DNA of 33,220 nucleotides. It comes from an uncultured Prevotella sp. (GTDB lineage Bacteria; Bacteroidota; Bacteroidia; Bacteroidales; Bacteroidaceae). Below the pieces are notes generated by a model, which made no database searches, was not told where the DNA came from, and worked only from the letters and a program-made list of their open reading frames with translations. Positions within the stretch are counted from its first letter, which is position 1, and every line of letters starts with the position of its first letter. Shown one piece after another: positions 15,614 to 25,023 of this stretch. Made by a program: the position numbers and the translations under genes. The stretch spans positions 1 to 33,220 of the forward strand of contig CAMHPC010000014.1 in NCBI GenBank assembly GCA_946186945.1, given 5' to 3'.

Positions 15614-16387
15614 ATGAAATACCTTTATCGCATATACCAGACTCTGGTGGCCATACCTTTTGGCGTGGCACTTACTATACTGACTGCATTTGTCACCGTC
15701 ATCGGGTGCCTGCTAGGAGGCGGGCATATCTTTGGATACTATCCGGGCAAATGTTGGGCATGGCTCATGCTCAAACTGTTCCTCATTCCTGCCAAGGTGG
15801 AAGGACGTCACCACCTGGAAAAGGGACAGTCGTATGTGTTCGTGGCAAATCATCAAGGGGCTTTCGACATATTCCTCATCTACGGACACCTGAACCGCAA
15901 CTTCAGGTGGATGATGAAGGAGTCACTGCGCCGCATACCTTTCGTGGGAACTGCATGCAAGGCGTCGAGGCAGATTTTCATCGACAAACGCGGACCAAAA
16001 CGTATACAGGCTTCTTACAGACAGGCACGACGTATACTGCAAGGGGGTATGTCGCTCGTGGTCTTTCCCGAGGGCTCGCGCACCTTCACCGGTGATGTGT
16101 CAGACTTCCACAGAGGGGCATTTATGCTCGCCGACGAGTTGCAACTGCCTGTGGTGCCCATCACCATAAATGGTTCGTTTGACGTCATGCCACGCACACG
16201 CGACTGGCACTGGGTCAACTGGCACCCACTGCGACTCACTTTCCACACTCCGCTCTATCCCATCGGACAGGGACCAGACAACGCGCGCACCACAATGAAC
16301 GACAGTTACCGCGCTGTGCGAAGCAGCCTCGAACCGAAATACTGCAAAAACAGCGACGCAAAGCAGACAGAAATCCCGGAGCAGTAA
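15614..16387 (+). CDS. plsC: 1-acyl-sn-glycerol-3-phosphate acyltransferase family protein
   Basis: The protein likely transfers a second acyl chain to lysophosphatidic acid at the inner membrane. The 257 residues contain an N-terminal hydrophobic region (VALTILTAFVTVIGCLLG), the catalytic NHQGAFD (NHx4D) near residue 79, the substrate-binding region FIDKRGPKR and the FPEGSRTFTGD motif near residue 151, followed by VPITINGSFD. It starts 3 bp after the phosphoesterase stop and ends the packed run that began at divIC; a new promoter follows. The plsC label is given by family. It could also be a related lysophospholipid acyltransferase. Confidence 0.9.
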   Translation: MKYLYRIYQTLVAIPFGVALTILTAFVTVIGCLLGGGHIFGYYPGKCWAWLMLKLFLIPAKVEGRHHLEKGQSYVFVANHQGAFDIFLIYGHLNRNFRWMMKESLRRIPFVGTACKASRQIFIDKRGPKRIQASYRQARRILQGGMSLVVFPEGSRTFTGDVSDFHRGAFMLADELQLPVVPITINGSFDVMPRTRDWHWVNWHPLRLTFHTPLYPIGQGPDNARTTMNDSYRAVRSSLEPKYCKNSDAKQTEIPEQ

Positions 16388-16403
16388 AATAATCGACCTT
16401 TTA

Positions 16404-16435
16404 TTTGGTTTAAACAATATCATCTATTACCTTTG
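16404..16435 (+). promoter_or_regulatory. promoter of the GT2-mfd unit
   Basis: -33 TTTG (16404-16407), a 20-bp spacer and -7 TACCTTTG (16428-16435) match the consensus. The ATG is at 16459, giving a leader of about 15-20 nt. Confidence 0.82.
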
Positions 16436-16458
16436 CTAAACAATCTCATACGCATCAT

Positions 16459-17214
16459 ATGAACGCAAGCGACAGTATAGTTATCATACCCACCTACAAC
16501 GAGAAAGAAAACATCGAGAAGATCATCAAGGCTGTCTTCGCCCTCGACAAGTGCTTCCATATACTTGTCATCGATGATGGCAGTCCCGACGGTACGGCAC
16601 AGATAGTGCACACTCTCATAGAGAGTGAGTACAGAGACCGCTTGTTCATCCTCGAACGCGAAGGAAAACAAGGTCTCGGCACTGCATATATCACCGGCTT
16701 CAAATGGGCCCTCGAACATAAGTATGACTATATATTCGAGATGGATGCCGACTTCTCCCACGACCCCTCAGACCTGCCACGGCTGTATGCCGCCTGTCAC
16801 GACGAGGGCTACGACGTGGCTATTGGCAGTAGGTATGTGAGCGGCGTCAATGTGGTGAACTGGCCCATCGGACGGGTGCTGATGAGTTATTTCGCATCAA
16901 AATACGTGCGTATGGTCACAGGATTTAAAGTGCACGATACTACAGCAGGATTCAAATGCTATCGCAGACAGGTGCTCGAGACGATAGAATTGGACAAGAT
17001 ACGCTTCAAAGGCTATGCCTTCCAGATAGAGATGAAATTCACCGCACACAAGATAGGATTTAAAATAAAGGAGGTGCCCGTCATCTTCGTCAACCGACGC
17101 GAAGGGGTGAGCAAGATGAGTGGAGGTATCTTCGGCGAAGCCTTTTTCGGGGTGATGCGCCTGCGCTGGGACGGATGGTTCAAGAAATACCCTAAGAAGC
17201 CGGCAGAGGCATGA
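16459..17214 (+). CDS. polyprenol monophosphomannose synthase-like glycosyltransferase (GT2)
   Basis: The 251-residue GT-A enzyme should move a sugar, probably mannose from GDP-mannose, onto a polyprenyl phosphate at the inner face of the membrane. It has the motifs of the dolichol-phosphate mannosyltransferase group: IIPTYNEKENIEKII, VIDDGSPDGTA, the metal-binding DADFSHDP and VAIGSRYVSG. The later motifs are DTTAGFKCYRR, GYAFQIEM and NRREGVSKMSG. It has no C-terminal membrane domain, matching the short soluble or peripheral type. The product may feed protein O-glycosylation or polysaccharide synthesis; neither partner is in view. Its stop overlaps the mfd start as ATGA, so the two are coupled. 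Confidence 0.92.
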   Translation: MNASDSIVIIPTYNEKENIEKIIKAVFALDKCFHILVIDDGSPDGTAQIVHTLIESEYRDRLFILEREGKQGLGTAYITGFKWALEHKYDYIFEMDADFSHDPSDLPRLYAACHDEGYDVAIGSRYVSGVNVVNWPIGRVLMSYFASKYVRMVTGFKVHDTTAGFKCYRRQVLETIELDKIRFKGYAFQIEMKFTAHKIGFKIKEVPVIFVNRREGVSKMSGGIFGEAFFGVMRLRWDGWFKKYPKKPAEA

Positions 17215-20200
17215 CTATACAATACCTGGCACAGCAACTGGCCCGCACCCCGCAGTGCCAAGCACTCGTCTCACTACTCAACGACGACTCCATACGTCGT
17301 GCCTTCATTGATGGACTTACAGCATCGGCTGCACCACTGATGCTGGCTGCCTGTTGCGACATGTTGCAAAGAACCATTCTCGTGGTGACGCAAGACAATG
17401 AGGAGGCAAACTACTTCAATAATGACCTCACTCAGATCCTCGGAGGGGATAGGGTGATGCTCTTCCCTTCTTCCTACAAAAGGGCGGCGAAATACGGACA
17501 GCACGATGCCGCCAACGAGATACTGCGCACTGAGGTGCTGGCTGCGCTGGCATCGCCTAATGCCAAAGTCGACTTTATCGTCTCGTCTCCTGAGGCACTG
17601 AGCGAATGGGTGGTGTCACAGAAACAACTCTCTTCTTGTATCATCTCACTCTCTCAGGGCGCGGCTGCCGATGTGTCGGACATAGCACAGCAACTGCGCT
17701 CACATGGCTTTCAAGAGGTGGACTATGTATACGAACCGGGACAGTTCGCTCTGCGTGGCAGCATACTCGATGTGTTCTCCTTCTCATGCGAACGGCCCTT
17801 CCGTATCGACTTCTTCGGCGATGAGATAGATACCATACGTACCTTCGATGTGCAAAACCAACTCTCGCTCGAGAACAGAAACCATGTGGATATACTGCCA
17901 AGGGTGGACAGTAGCACCACCACACAGCGGGCATCCTTCTTCTCTATGCTGCCCGAGGACACGGTGATAGCAGTGAGAGACCAACGATATGTGCTCAATG
18001 CCATAAGCAATATCCATGAGGAGGGCTTTTCCTCACAGCATGTCACGCAACAACTGGAGAATGCCAACGAGATGGAACGGCAGGAGATACAGCGGCAACT
18101 GCAAAGCGACAACCATTTCATCAGCGGCACTGTGGCTGAGGAAGCCATGACGCTGTTACGCACGGTGGAGTGGGGCGCTCATCCCACAGATGCTGCCGAT
18201 GCCACACTCCACTTCCATACGGCGCCACAACCTCTCTTTCACAAGAATATACCGCTGCTGCTCACTACGCTCGCCGACTATCAGAGACACGGCTACCAAC
18301 TATATGTGTTGGCAGACAGCGAGAAACAGATACAACGACTGGCTGAAATAGTAAAACAGGACGAAACAGCACAGATACAACTCGTGGGTGTGAACCGCAC
18401 GCTGCACGAGGGATACGTAGACCATGACCTGCGTTCATGCTTCTTCACCGACCACCAGATCTTTGACCGCTTTCATAAATACCAGTCACGCAGCGATGCT
18501 GCAAGGGCTGGAAAGATGGCTCTCACTATGAAAGAACTGCAAGAGATGGAACCGGGCGACTATGTGGTGCATGTGGATTTCGGTATCGGACGCTTTGCCG
18601 GACTGGTTCGAGTGCCCACCGGAGACAGTTATCAGGAGATGATACGCATACAGTATCAACGGGGGGATACGGTAGACGTGAGCATTCACTCGCTATACAA
18701 GATTTCCAAATACCGACGCAGCGACACAGGCGAACCACCACGTATGAGCACACTGGGCACTGGGGCGTGGGAACGTATGAAGGAGCGTACCAAAACACGG
18801 ATAAAGGATATAGCACGCGACCTTATCAAACTGTATGCCAAACGAAGACACGAGAAAGGACATGCTTTCGCACCGGATACGTATATGCAACATGAACTGG
18901 AGGCCAGTTTCATATACGAAGACACTCCCGACCAACTGAAGGCTACACAAGAGGTGAAGGCGGATATGGAAAGCAACAGACCCATGGACAGGCTGGTATG
19001 CGGCGACGTGGGATTTGGCAAGACGGAGGTGGCGGTACGGGCAGCATGCAAGGCGGCTGCCGACGGGAAACAGGTGGCGGTATTGGTACCTACCACTGTG
19101 CTCGCTTTCCAACACTACCAGACGTTCTCTGAACGATTGAAGGAGATGCCCATCAAGGTGGAATATCTCTCCAGGGCACGGACAGCAAAACAAACGCGGC
19201 AGATACTCGCACAACTGAAGGATGGACAGATAGATGTTCTCATAGGCACTCACAAAATGCTGGGAAAGGATGTGCAATGGCATGATGTGGGACTACTCAT
19301 CATCGACGAGGAACAGAAATTCGGGGTGGCTACCAAGGAGAAAATACGCAAACTGCGCACCAATATCGATACTCTCACCCTCTCTGCCACGCCTATACCA
19401 CGCACGCTGCAGTTCTCGCTCATGGGAGCAAGGGATATGAGTATCATGCGTACACCACCACCCAATCGCTATCCTATATATACCGAACTCACTACCTTCC
19501 ACCACGAGGTGATAGCAGATGCCATAGGATACGAGATGAGTAGAAACGGACAGGTGTTCTTCGTCAATGACCGTATCTCGCAACTCACTCAGATTGAACA
19601 AACCATACATCGCTATGTGCCTGACGCACGGGTGGTGATAGGACATGGACAGATGAAGCCCGAGGAACTGGAACGTATCATCATGGGATTTATCAATTAC
19701 GACTATGATGTGCTGCTATCTACTACGATAATAGAGAATGGTATTGATATACCAAATGCTAATACCATCATCATCAATGATGCTCACCACTTCGGACTCT
19801 CTGACCTGCACCAGATGCGAGGACGGGTGGGACGAAGCAATCGTAAGGCCTTCTGCTACCTGCTGGCTCCGCCCAAACAACTGCTGCGCGAGGATGCACG
19901 ACGACGACTGGAGGCTCTGGAGAATTTCTCTGAACTGGGCAGTGGCTTCTCACTTGCCATGCAAGACTTGGATATACGAGGGGCTGGCAACCTGCTCGGT
20001 GCGGAGCAAAGCGGATTTATGGAGGACCTGGGGTACGAGACTTATCAGAAAATCCTCACACAGGCGGTCACAGAACTGAAAAACGAGGAGTTTGCCGATT
20101 TCTATCGTGAGGAGATGAAGCAGGGTAGAAAGGTGAAGGCTGATGAGTTCGTGGACGATTGTACGGTGGAAAGCGACTTGGAGATGTATTTTCCCGATTC

Positions 20201-20609
20201 ATACGTGCCCGGCAGCAGTGAGAGAATGCTGCTGTATCGTGAACTGGACAATATCGCTACCGACAACGAACTGGAGGCTTACAGAAAACGGCTGGAGGAC
20301 AGATTCGGACCCGTGCCGCGACAGGGTGTGGAACTGATGCAGGTGGTGGCTCTGCGCAGATTGGGCAAACAACTGGGATGCGAGAAGATAATCTTGAAGA
20401 ACGAGCGTATGCAAATGCAGTTCGTGAGCACTGCCGACAGCCCCTTCTATCAGAGCGAGAGTTTCGAACAGATATTGCAGTATATCACCCGTCATACCAT
20501 GCGATGCAACCTCAAGGAGGTGAAGGGGCATCGTGCCATGGTGGTGAGTGATGTGTCGTCGGTGGGTGAGGCGGTCTTCACCCTGCGGCAGATAATAGAA
20601 GGGAAATAA
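17211..20609 (+). CDS. mfd: transcription-repair coupling factor
   Basis: Mfd pushes stalled RNA polymerase off damaged DNA and recruits UvrA. The 1132-residue length is normal. The N-terminal third is UvrB-like (YVYEPGQFALRGSILDVFSF, FRIDFFGDEIDTIRTFD). The RNA-polymerase-interacting CarD-like module lies around residues 436-510 (EPGDYVVHVDFGIGRFAGL). The translocase has Walker A GDVGFGKTE near 600, the DEEQ box IIDEEQKFGV near 697, SATPIPRTLQFSLMGARDMS, and the TRG-like region DLHQMRGRVGRS. The C-terminal TRCF domain (about 985-1090) begins near FVDDCTVESDLEMYFPDSYV. It is coupled by ATGA to the GT2 gene, a pairing with no obvious functional link. Confidence 0.97.
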   Translation: MTIQYLAQQLARTPQCQALVSLLNDDSIRRAFIDGLTASAAPLMLAACCDMLQRTILVVTQDNEEANYFNNDLTQILGGDRVMLFPSSYKRAAKYGQHDAANEILRTEVLAALASPNAKVDFIVSSPEALSEWVVSQKQLSSCIISLSQGAAADVSDIAQQLRSHGFQEVDYVYEPGQFALRGSILDVFSFSCERPFRIDFFGDEIDTIRTFDVQNQLSLENRNHVDILPRVDSSTTTQRASFFSMLPEDTVIAVRDQRYVLNAISNIHEEGFSSQHVTQQLENANEMERQEIQRQLQSDNHFISGTVAEEAMTLLRTVEWGAHPTDAADATLHFHTAPQPLFHKNIPLLLTTLADYQRHGYQLYVLADSEKQIQRLAEIVKQDETAQIQLVGVNRTLHEGYVDHDLRSCFFTDHQIFDRFHKYQSRSDAARAGKMALTMKELQEMEPGDYVVHVDFGIGRFAGLVRVPTGDSYQEMIRIQYQRGDTVDVSIHSLYKISKYRRSDTGEPPRMSTLGTGAWERMKERTKTRIKDIARDLIKLYAKRRHEKGHAFAPDTYMQHELEASFIYEDTPDQLKATQEVKADMESNRPMDRLVCGDVGFGKTEVAVRAACKAAADGKQVAVLVPTTVLAFQHYQTFSERLKEMPIKVEYLSRARTAKQTRQILAQLKDGQIDVLIGTHKMLGKDVQWHDVGLLIIDEEQKFGVATKEKIRKLRTNIDTLTLSATPIPRTLQFSLMGARDMSIMRTPPPNRYPIYTELTTFHHEVIADAIGYEMSRNGQVFFVNDRISQLTQIEQTIHRYVPDARVVIGHGQMKPEELERIIMGFINYDYDVLLSTTIIENGIDIPNANTIIINDAHHFGLSDLHQMRGRVGRSNRKAFCYLLAPPKQLLREDARRRLEALENFSELGSGFSLAMQDLDIRGAGNLLGAEQSGFMEDLGYETYQKILTQAVTELKNEEFADFYREEMKQGRKVKADEFVDDCTVESDLEMYFPDSYVPGSSERMLLYRELDNIATDNELEAYRKRLEDRFGPVPRQGVELMQVVALRRLGKQLGCEKIILKNERMQMQFVSTADSPFYQSESFEQILQYITRHTMRCNLKEVKGHRAMVVSDVSSVGEAVFTLRQIIEGK

Positions 20610-20635
20610 GTGCTTAACCTGGCTGCCACACTATG

Positions 20636-21427
20636 CTATACACGCTGACGTACTGCCTCAAAGAGCAGTATGGCGGCACTGACCGATACGTTGAGCGAAT
20701 CGATACGCCCCTGCATGGGTATGCGGATGTGGGTGTCGGCTGCCTGGCGCCATTGGGTGGTCAGTCCGGTCGACTCCGTTCCCATCACTATGGCAGTGCC
20801 ACGACTCATATCACTTGCATAATAAGGCACGGAGTCTTGCAGTTGGGCGGTGAGTATCTGTATACCTCTGCTCTTGAGAAACGATATGCATTCTTCCGAT
20901 GTGCATGCCACACAGGGCACCGTAAAAAAGGCTCCCACGCTGCTACGTATCAGGTTGGGGTTGTACAGGTCGGTCAGTGGGTCGCACACTATCACGGCAT
21001 CGGCGGCAGCAGCATCGGCACTGCGGAGTATCGCTCCCAGATTGCCTGGCTTCTCCACACTCTCCAATACCATGAGTAGAGGACGGGAAGAAAGGGACAG
21101 GTCGGTCAACCTGCGCTCACGGCTGCGGAGTATGGCGGCACACCCCTCGGTGCTCTCCCTGTATGCCATGCGACTGTATACCGCAGGTGTCACATCTACT
21201 ACATTGACTCCAGGTGGGCACTTTTCGCTGAGGAACTGCTCGCCTGACAAGGGACGGCAGACGAATAGGGTGTCTATCTTGTATCCGGCAGACAGGGCAT
21301 GATGCAGTTCGCGACGACCCTCCAATACGAAACAGCCCGACTGACGGCGCTCTGACGATTTCTGTTGTAACAGCAGATAGCGGCGCACCTTGGCATTGTG
21401 CACGCTCGTTATTGTCTCTCTTTCCAT
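20636..21427 (-). CDS. TrmH/SpoU-family RNA 2'-O-methyltransferase (RlmB-like)
   Basis: The enzyme should methylate a ribose 2'-OH in RNA, probably 23S rRNA, using AdoMet in a trefoil-knot fold. The 263-residue protein has an N-terminal substrate-binding domain (VHNAKVRRYLLLQ, FVLEGRREL) and the three SpoU motifs: KPGNLGAILRSADA, IVMGTESTGL and IPMQGRIDSLNVSVSAAILLFEA. The ORF track starts 57 codons too early; MERETITSVHNAKV at 21427 fits the family. The -7 box lies only about 10 bp upstream, so the leader would be very short. It converges with mfd, with 26 bp between stops. The exact RNA target cannot be told, so no symbol is given. Confidence 0.92.
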   Translation of the reverse strand: MERETITSVHNAKVRRYLLLQQKSSERRQSGCFVLEGRRELHHALSAGYKIDTLFVCRPLSGEQFLSEKCPPGVNVVDVTPAVYSRMAYRESTEGCAAILRSRERRLTDLSLSSRPLLMVLESVEKPGNLGAILRSADAAAADAVIVCDPLTDLYNPNLIRSSVGAFFTVPCVACTSEECISFLKSRGIQILTAQLQDSVPYYASDMSRGTAIVMGTESTGLTTQWRQAADTHIRIPMQGRIDSLNVSVSAAILLFEAVRQRV

Positions 21428-21435
21428 AGCACTTG

Positions 21436-21443
21436 CAAAAGTA
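21436..21443 (-). promoter_or_regulatory. -7 element of the rRNA methyltransferase gene
   Basis: TACTTTTG on the minus strand matches TAnnTTTG, 8 bp before the start codon at 21427. No TTTG is found at 19-20 bp upstream, so only the -7 box is supported. Confidence 0.55.
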
Positions 21444-21495
21444 GGGAAAAATCGGGAAATACTCGGCTCTTTTACCAAATCTTGTTTTTTTTTGT

Positions 21496-21503
21496 TACTT
21501 TTG
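21496..21503 (+). promoter_or_regulatory. -7 element of the sodium:solute symporter gene
   Basis: TACTTTTG matches TAnnTTTG and ends 9 bp before the ATG at 21513. A T-rich tract precedes it and no exact -33 TTTG sits at normal spacing. The predicted leader is only a few bases. Confidence 0.55.
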
Positions 21504-21512
21504 CCGACTGTT

Positions 21513-22958
21513 ATGCTGATACTCGTCACACTCTTACTGTATTTCTCGCTGCTCCTTCTCATTAGCCGTCTTACCGCAGGGCGGAGCGACAACGACACAT
21601 TCTATCGCGGCGGCAGACGGTCACCGTGGTACATGGTGGCTTTTGGCATGGTGGGTGCCTCTATCTCTGGTGTCACCTTCGTCTCAGTGCCAGGTATGGT
21701 GATGCTCTCCGATATGACCTATATGCAAACCTGCATAGGTTTCTTCTTCGGCTATCTGGTAGTGGCATTTGTGCTGTTGCCCATCTACTACCGTTTTCGC
21801 CTCACTACCATATACGGCTTCTTGCAGCAGCGTCTGGGTGGACGCTCATATCGCACAGGGGCCTCATTCTTCCTCCTCAGCAAGATGACGGGGGCAGCGG
21901 CACGGTTTTATATGGTGTGTATCATATTGCAGGAGTTTGTGTTCTCGCAGTGGCATGTGCCCTTCATAGTCACGGTGCCACTCATGGTGCTGCTCATATG
22001 GTTTTATACCCGTCGGGGAGGTATACGTACTTTGGTATGGACCGATACCCTGCAGACTGCCAGCATGTTTACCGCCCTCATACTGATTATCGTACACGTC
22101 ACCCACACGCTGGGCATGAACGTGGGCGAAGCGATACAGGCGGTGGCTGCTGATGAGCATAGCAGGATTTTCGTGATGGACGATTGGTGGTCTAAGCAGA
22201 ATTTCTGGAAACAGTTTCTCAGTGGTGTGTTCATCACTATCGTAATGACGGGTCTGGACCAGGATATGATGCAGAAAAACCTCACTTGCCGTAACCTGCG
22301 CGATGCTCAGAAGGATATGTGTACGTATGGCATAGCCTTTGTGCCTGCCAATCTCCTCTTCCTCTCGCTGGGTGTGCTGCTCACCATGTTGGCTGCTCGT
22401 CAGGGTGTGGTGGTCACATCGCCCGATGCTCTCGTTCCCACTTTTGCTGCATCGGGTGCTCTCGGACTGGTGGTAGTGGCACTATTCACAGTGGGTATTG
22501 TGGCTGCTTCTTTCTCCTCAGCCGACTCTGCCATGACTGCCATGACCACATCATACTGTGTGGACCTGTTGCAGAAACCCGATGATGAGCGCCTGCGCCA
22601 CAGGGTGCATGTGGGGGTGGCAGTGGCATTCACCTTGTGTATCCTGCTCTTCCGCATGCTGCATTCCGATAGTGTCATAGATGCTATCTATGTGATGTGC
22701 GGATATACCTACGGACCGCTCCTCGGACTCTTCGCATACGCCATTTTCACCAAACGGGGAGTAGATGACCGTATGGTGCCCTATATCGCCGTCATCTCGC
22801 CTCTATTATGCTTTGCACTCGATACGGTGGTGTCGCATCTGGTGGGATATAAGTTTGGTTACGAACTTCTCATGCTCAACGGATTGCTCACCTTCTTGGG
22901 GTTGTGGCTCTTCCGCCGACCTGCTCCCTATTCACTTCCTGATGAGGGTACTGCCTGA
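21513..22958 (+). CDS. sodium:solute symporter family transporter
   Basis: The 481-residue inner-membrane protein belongs to the sodium:solute symporter (SSS) family, which couples Na+ entry to uptake of sugars, amino acids, sialic acid or vitamins. About 13 membrane segments can be read. Family-like stretches are FYRGGRRSPWYMVAFGMVGASISGVTFVSVPG at residues 28-59, TTIYGFLQQRLGGRSYR, and the Na+-site region AASFSSADSAMTAMTTS near 370. The ORF track start is 41 codons too early; MLILVTLLLYF is the natural start just after the -7 box. The substrate is unknown. Its last 27 bp overlap the end of the convergent subtilase gene. Confidence 0.92.
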   Translation: MLILVTLLLYFSLLLLISRLTAGRSDNDTFYRGGRRSPWYMVAFGMVGASISGVTFVSVPGMVMLSDMTYMQTCIGFFFGYLVVAFVLLPIYYRFRLTTIYGFLQQRLGGRSYRTGASFFLLSKMTGAAARFYMVCIILQEFVFSQWHVPFIVTVPLMVLLIWFYTRRGGIRTLVWTDTLQTASMFTALILIIVHVTHTLGMNVGEAIQAVAADEHSRIFVMDDWWSKQNFWKQFLSGVFITIVMTGLDQDMMQKNLTCRNLRDAQKDMCTYGIAFVPANLLFLSLGVLLTMLAARQGVVVTSPDALVPTFAASGALGLVVVALFTVGIVAASFSSADSAMTAMTTSYCVDLLQKPDDERLRHRVHVGVAVAFTLCILLFRMLHSDSVIDAIYVMCGYTYGPLLGLFAYAIFTKRGVDDRMVPYIAVISPLLCFALDTVVSHLVGYKFGYELLMLNGLLTFLGLWLFRRPAPYSLPDEGTA

Positions 22959-24995
22959 CAACGACTTGTCATCGGCATGCAGGTTTACTATGTATACTCC
23001 TTGTGGCAGCGTGCTTAGGTTCATATTGTCCTGCATGTCCACCTGACGCAGTTTCCGTCCCTGCATGTCATACACGGTCATGCTGTATTGATGACCTTTC
23101 ATTGCATTGCCATCTATGCTCAGCGTGTTTCCGTCCCATTCCATCTTCATATCACTGCCCAACATACGTGGCTCTGCTATGCCGTCGGCCACATTGAGCA
23201 CGTGCAGCAGACCGTTGTATACATCCACTTGTCCCCAGCCGTATTTGTGGTTGGGATAGTCCATCGTACGCTCGGGGTGGGTGGAAGTGGCTCGTATGGT
23301 TGCCTTCACATCTTCGGGTGTGAGGGTGGGACACGCCTGCAGCCATACTGCAACGGCACCTGCCATCACAGGCGACGCCATGGAGGTGCCACTCAGGGAT
23401 ATGAAGTAATACATCTTGTTGTTGTACAGCACACTGTAACTGCCGCTGTTGCCCCGCGAGGAGAAACTGTTGGCTGCGGAGATGATATTGCTCCCCGGTG
23501 CCACTACATCGGGCTTCATGCGATGGTCTATGGTAGGTCCTACGCTGGAGAAGTATGACAGTAGGCCGGCTCCGTTGGAATAGTTGGTGCTGCCCACGCA
23601 TATTATGCAGTCCAGTTCTGCCGGCCAACCTAAGTTGTATCCTGTTTGAAGGTAGTTGTTGGCACCGGTACTGCTCAGAGGGCATACGAAGATGTCGCTC
23701 AGCAGTTCGGCTTCACCTTCTCCTTGCAGGGTGATGGTGCAGTTGTTGTAATAGGGATAGGAGAGGGTGGGGTAGTTGCCACGAAATGCATATACGGTAC
23801 CTATGGAGTCGGCCTCGCAGTCCACTCTCTCAGCACTGATAGTCACGGTATTGCCGTCTATCAATCGCGAAAGCGAGAGGTACTGTCCCTCAGCCTCTCT
23901 TATCTCTGCGGTATTGAAGGTGAAGGTGTTGTTGCCCAGTCGTATCACCACGTTCATCTCGCTGTTGGTGCGCACGTCGGCGATGATTTCTGGGTCCAGC
24001 ACCCCCACATCCATCATCACCGTAGTGCTCTGCACACTGGCGGGCTTCACCACGTAGCGGTATTTATCACCATCGTTGCCTGCTGCCGACACTATGATAT
24101 GTCCGGCACCTACCAACGTCTCTAAGGCTTCACGCTCCAGCGTGCGTCCTATGGCGAAGGTGGTGCTCTCGCCGTTGCTGAAATTGATCACACAAGGCTG
24201 CTGGTGGGCATCGGCATAGTCGAATAGACGCTTGAATCCCAATATACAGCGGGCGGAGGTGATGCCACCGTCAGGACTTTCAAATTCCGAGCGCTCCGAA
24301 TTGAAGTCGGCCACGCAAAGATCGGCACCAGGGGCAATGCCATGAAACTGCAGTACCTCGCTGCCTGCCATGATACCCAGTACATGGGTGCCGTGTGCGC
24401 TATTGCCCACCGAGTGTTGTGCCTGCGTGATGGTCTCGGGAGTGGTATATTCTTTTCCCCATATACCGTCGCTGTTCTTTTGGTTGAAGTCTATGAAGTA
24501 TTTCACACGTGTCTTGCCGTCGTCGTCGAGAAAGAAGGGGTGGGTGAAGTCGTGACCACAGTCTACGCTTCCTGCTATCACCCCTGTTCCGTCAAAGGCC
24601 TGTGGCAGGTCGGTACCTGCATAGGCAGGGGTGGCATTCACATATCCCGGTGTCACCCGCATCTCGGGCCTTGGCATACGTTCCGCCTCCAGGCGCTGCA
24701 CGCAAGCCTCACTTGCCAATGTCTCTATCCTGGCTATGGGCACATCTGCCACCAGCACTTCACCTATGGTGGCAAGTAGTGTGCCGCCATGGCGCGACAG
24801 CACGCTCGATGCGTCGCCATCGCATTTCATCAACAGACAGATATGGCGGTTGTCCTGACTGCTGAGAGTTTGCCGGTGATGCTGGCGCACGACATGGCGC
24901 AGGGCAGGAGACAGTTTGTGGCTGTCTCTCAGTGCCTGTGCCGGGAGCGTCAGATACATCAGTATGGCGCATAGCAGTAGTGATAGTCGTTTCAT
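22932..24995 (-). CDS. S8 subtilisin-like protease with C-terminal T9SS-type sorting domain
   Basis: The 687-residue secreted protease has a signal peptide (LSLLLCAILMYLTLPAQA) and a pro-region to about residue 130. The subtilase triad is Asp144 in VIAGSVDCGHDF, His201 in SAHGTHVLG and Ser538 in SGTSMASP. An insert of about 150 residues of beta-rich sequence lies between His and Ser. The last about 70 residues (GHQYSMTVYDMQGRKLRQV...LPQGVYIVNL) look like a type IX secretion type A sorting domain, so it is probably exported through the outer membrane and attached or released there. It lies 28 bp after trxB on the same strand. The substrate is unknown. Confidence 0.93.
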   Translation of the reverse strand: MKRLSLLLCAILMYLTLPAQALRDSHKLSPALRHVVRQHHRQTLSSQDNRHICLLMKCDGDASSVLSRHGGTLLATIGEVLVADVPIARIETLASEACVQRLEAERMPRPEMRVTPGYVNATPAYAGTDLPQAFDGTGVIAGSVDCGHDFTHPFFLDDDGKTRVKYFIDFNQKNSDGIWGKEYTTPETITQAQHSVGNSAHGTHVLGIMAGSEVLQFHGIAPGADLCVADFNSERSEFESPDGGITSARCILGFKRLFDYADAHQQPCVINFSNGESTTFAIGRTLEREALETLVGAGHIIVSAAGNDGDKYRYVVKPASVQSTTVMMDVGVLDPEIIADVRTNSEMNVVIRLGNNTFTFNTAEIREAEGQYLSLSRLIDGNTVTISAERVDCEADSIGTVYAFRGNYPTLSYPYYNNCTITLQGEGEAELLSDIFVCPLSSTGANNYLQTGYNLGWPAELDCIICVGSTNYSNGAGLLSYFSSVGPTIDHRMKPDVVAPGSNIISAANSFSSRGNSGSYSVLYNNKMYYFISLSGTSMASPVMAGAVAVWLQACPTLTPEDVKATIRATSTHPERTMDYPNHKYGWGQVDVYNGLLHVLNVADGIAEPRMLGSDMKMEWDGNTLSIDGNAMKGHQYSMTVYDMQGRKLRQVDMQDNMNLSTLPQGVYIVNLHADDKSLSGSTLIRK

Positions 24996-25023
24996 ACCTG
25001 TCGTCCTTCTTCGTTCACTTCGT

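Noticed and set aside
20850-21302. 150-residue plus-strand ORF opposite the rRNA methyltransferase
   Set aside because: Ser/Arg-rich antisense shadow without family features, overlapping the SpoU motifs on the other strand.
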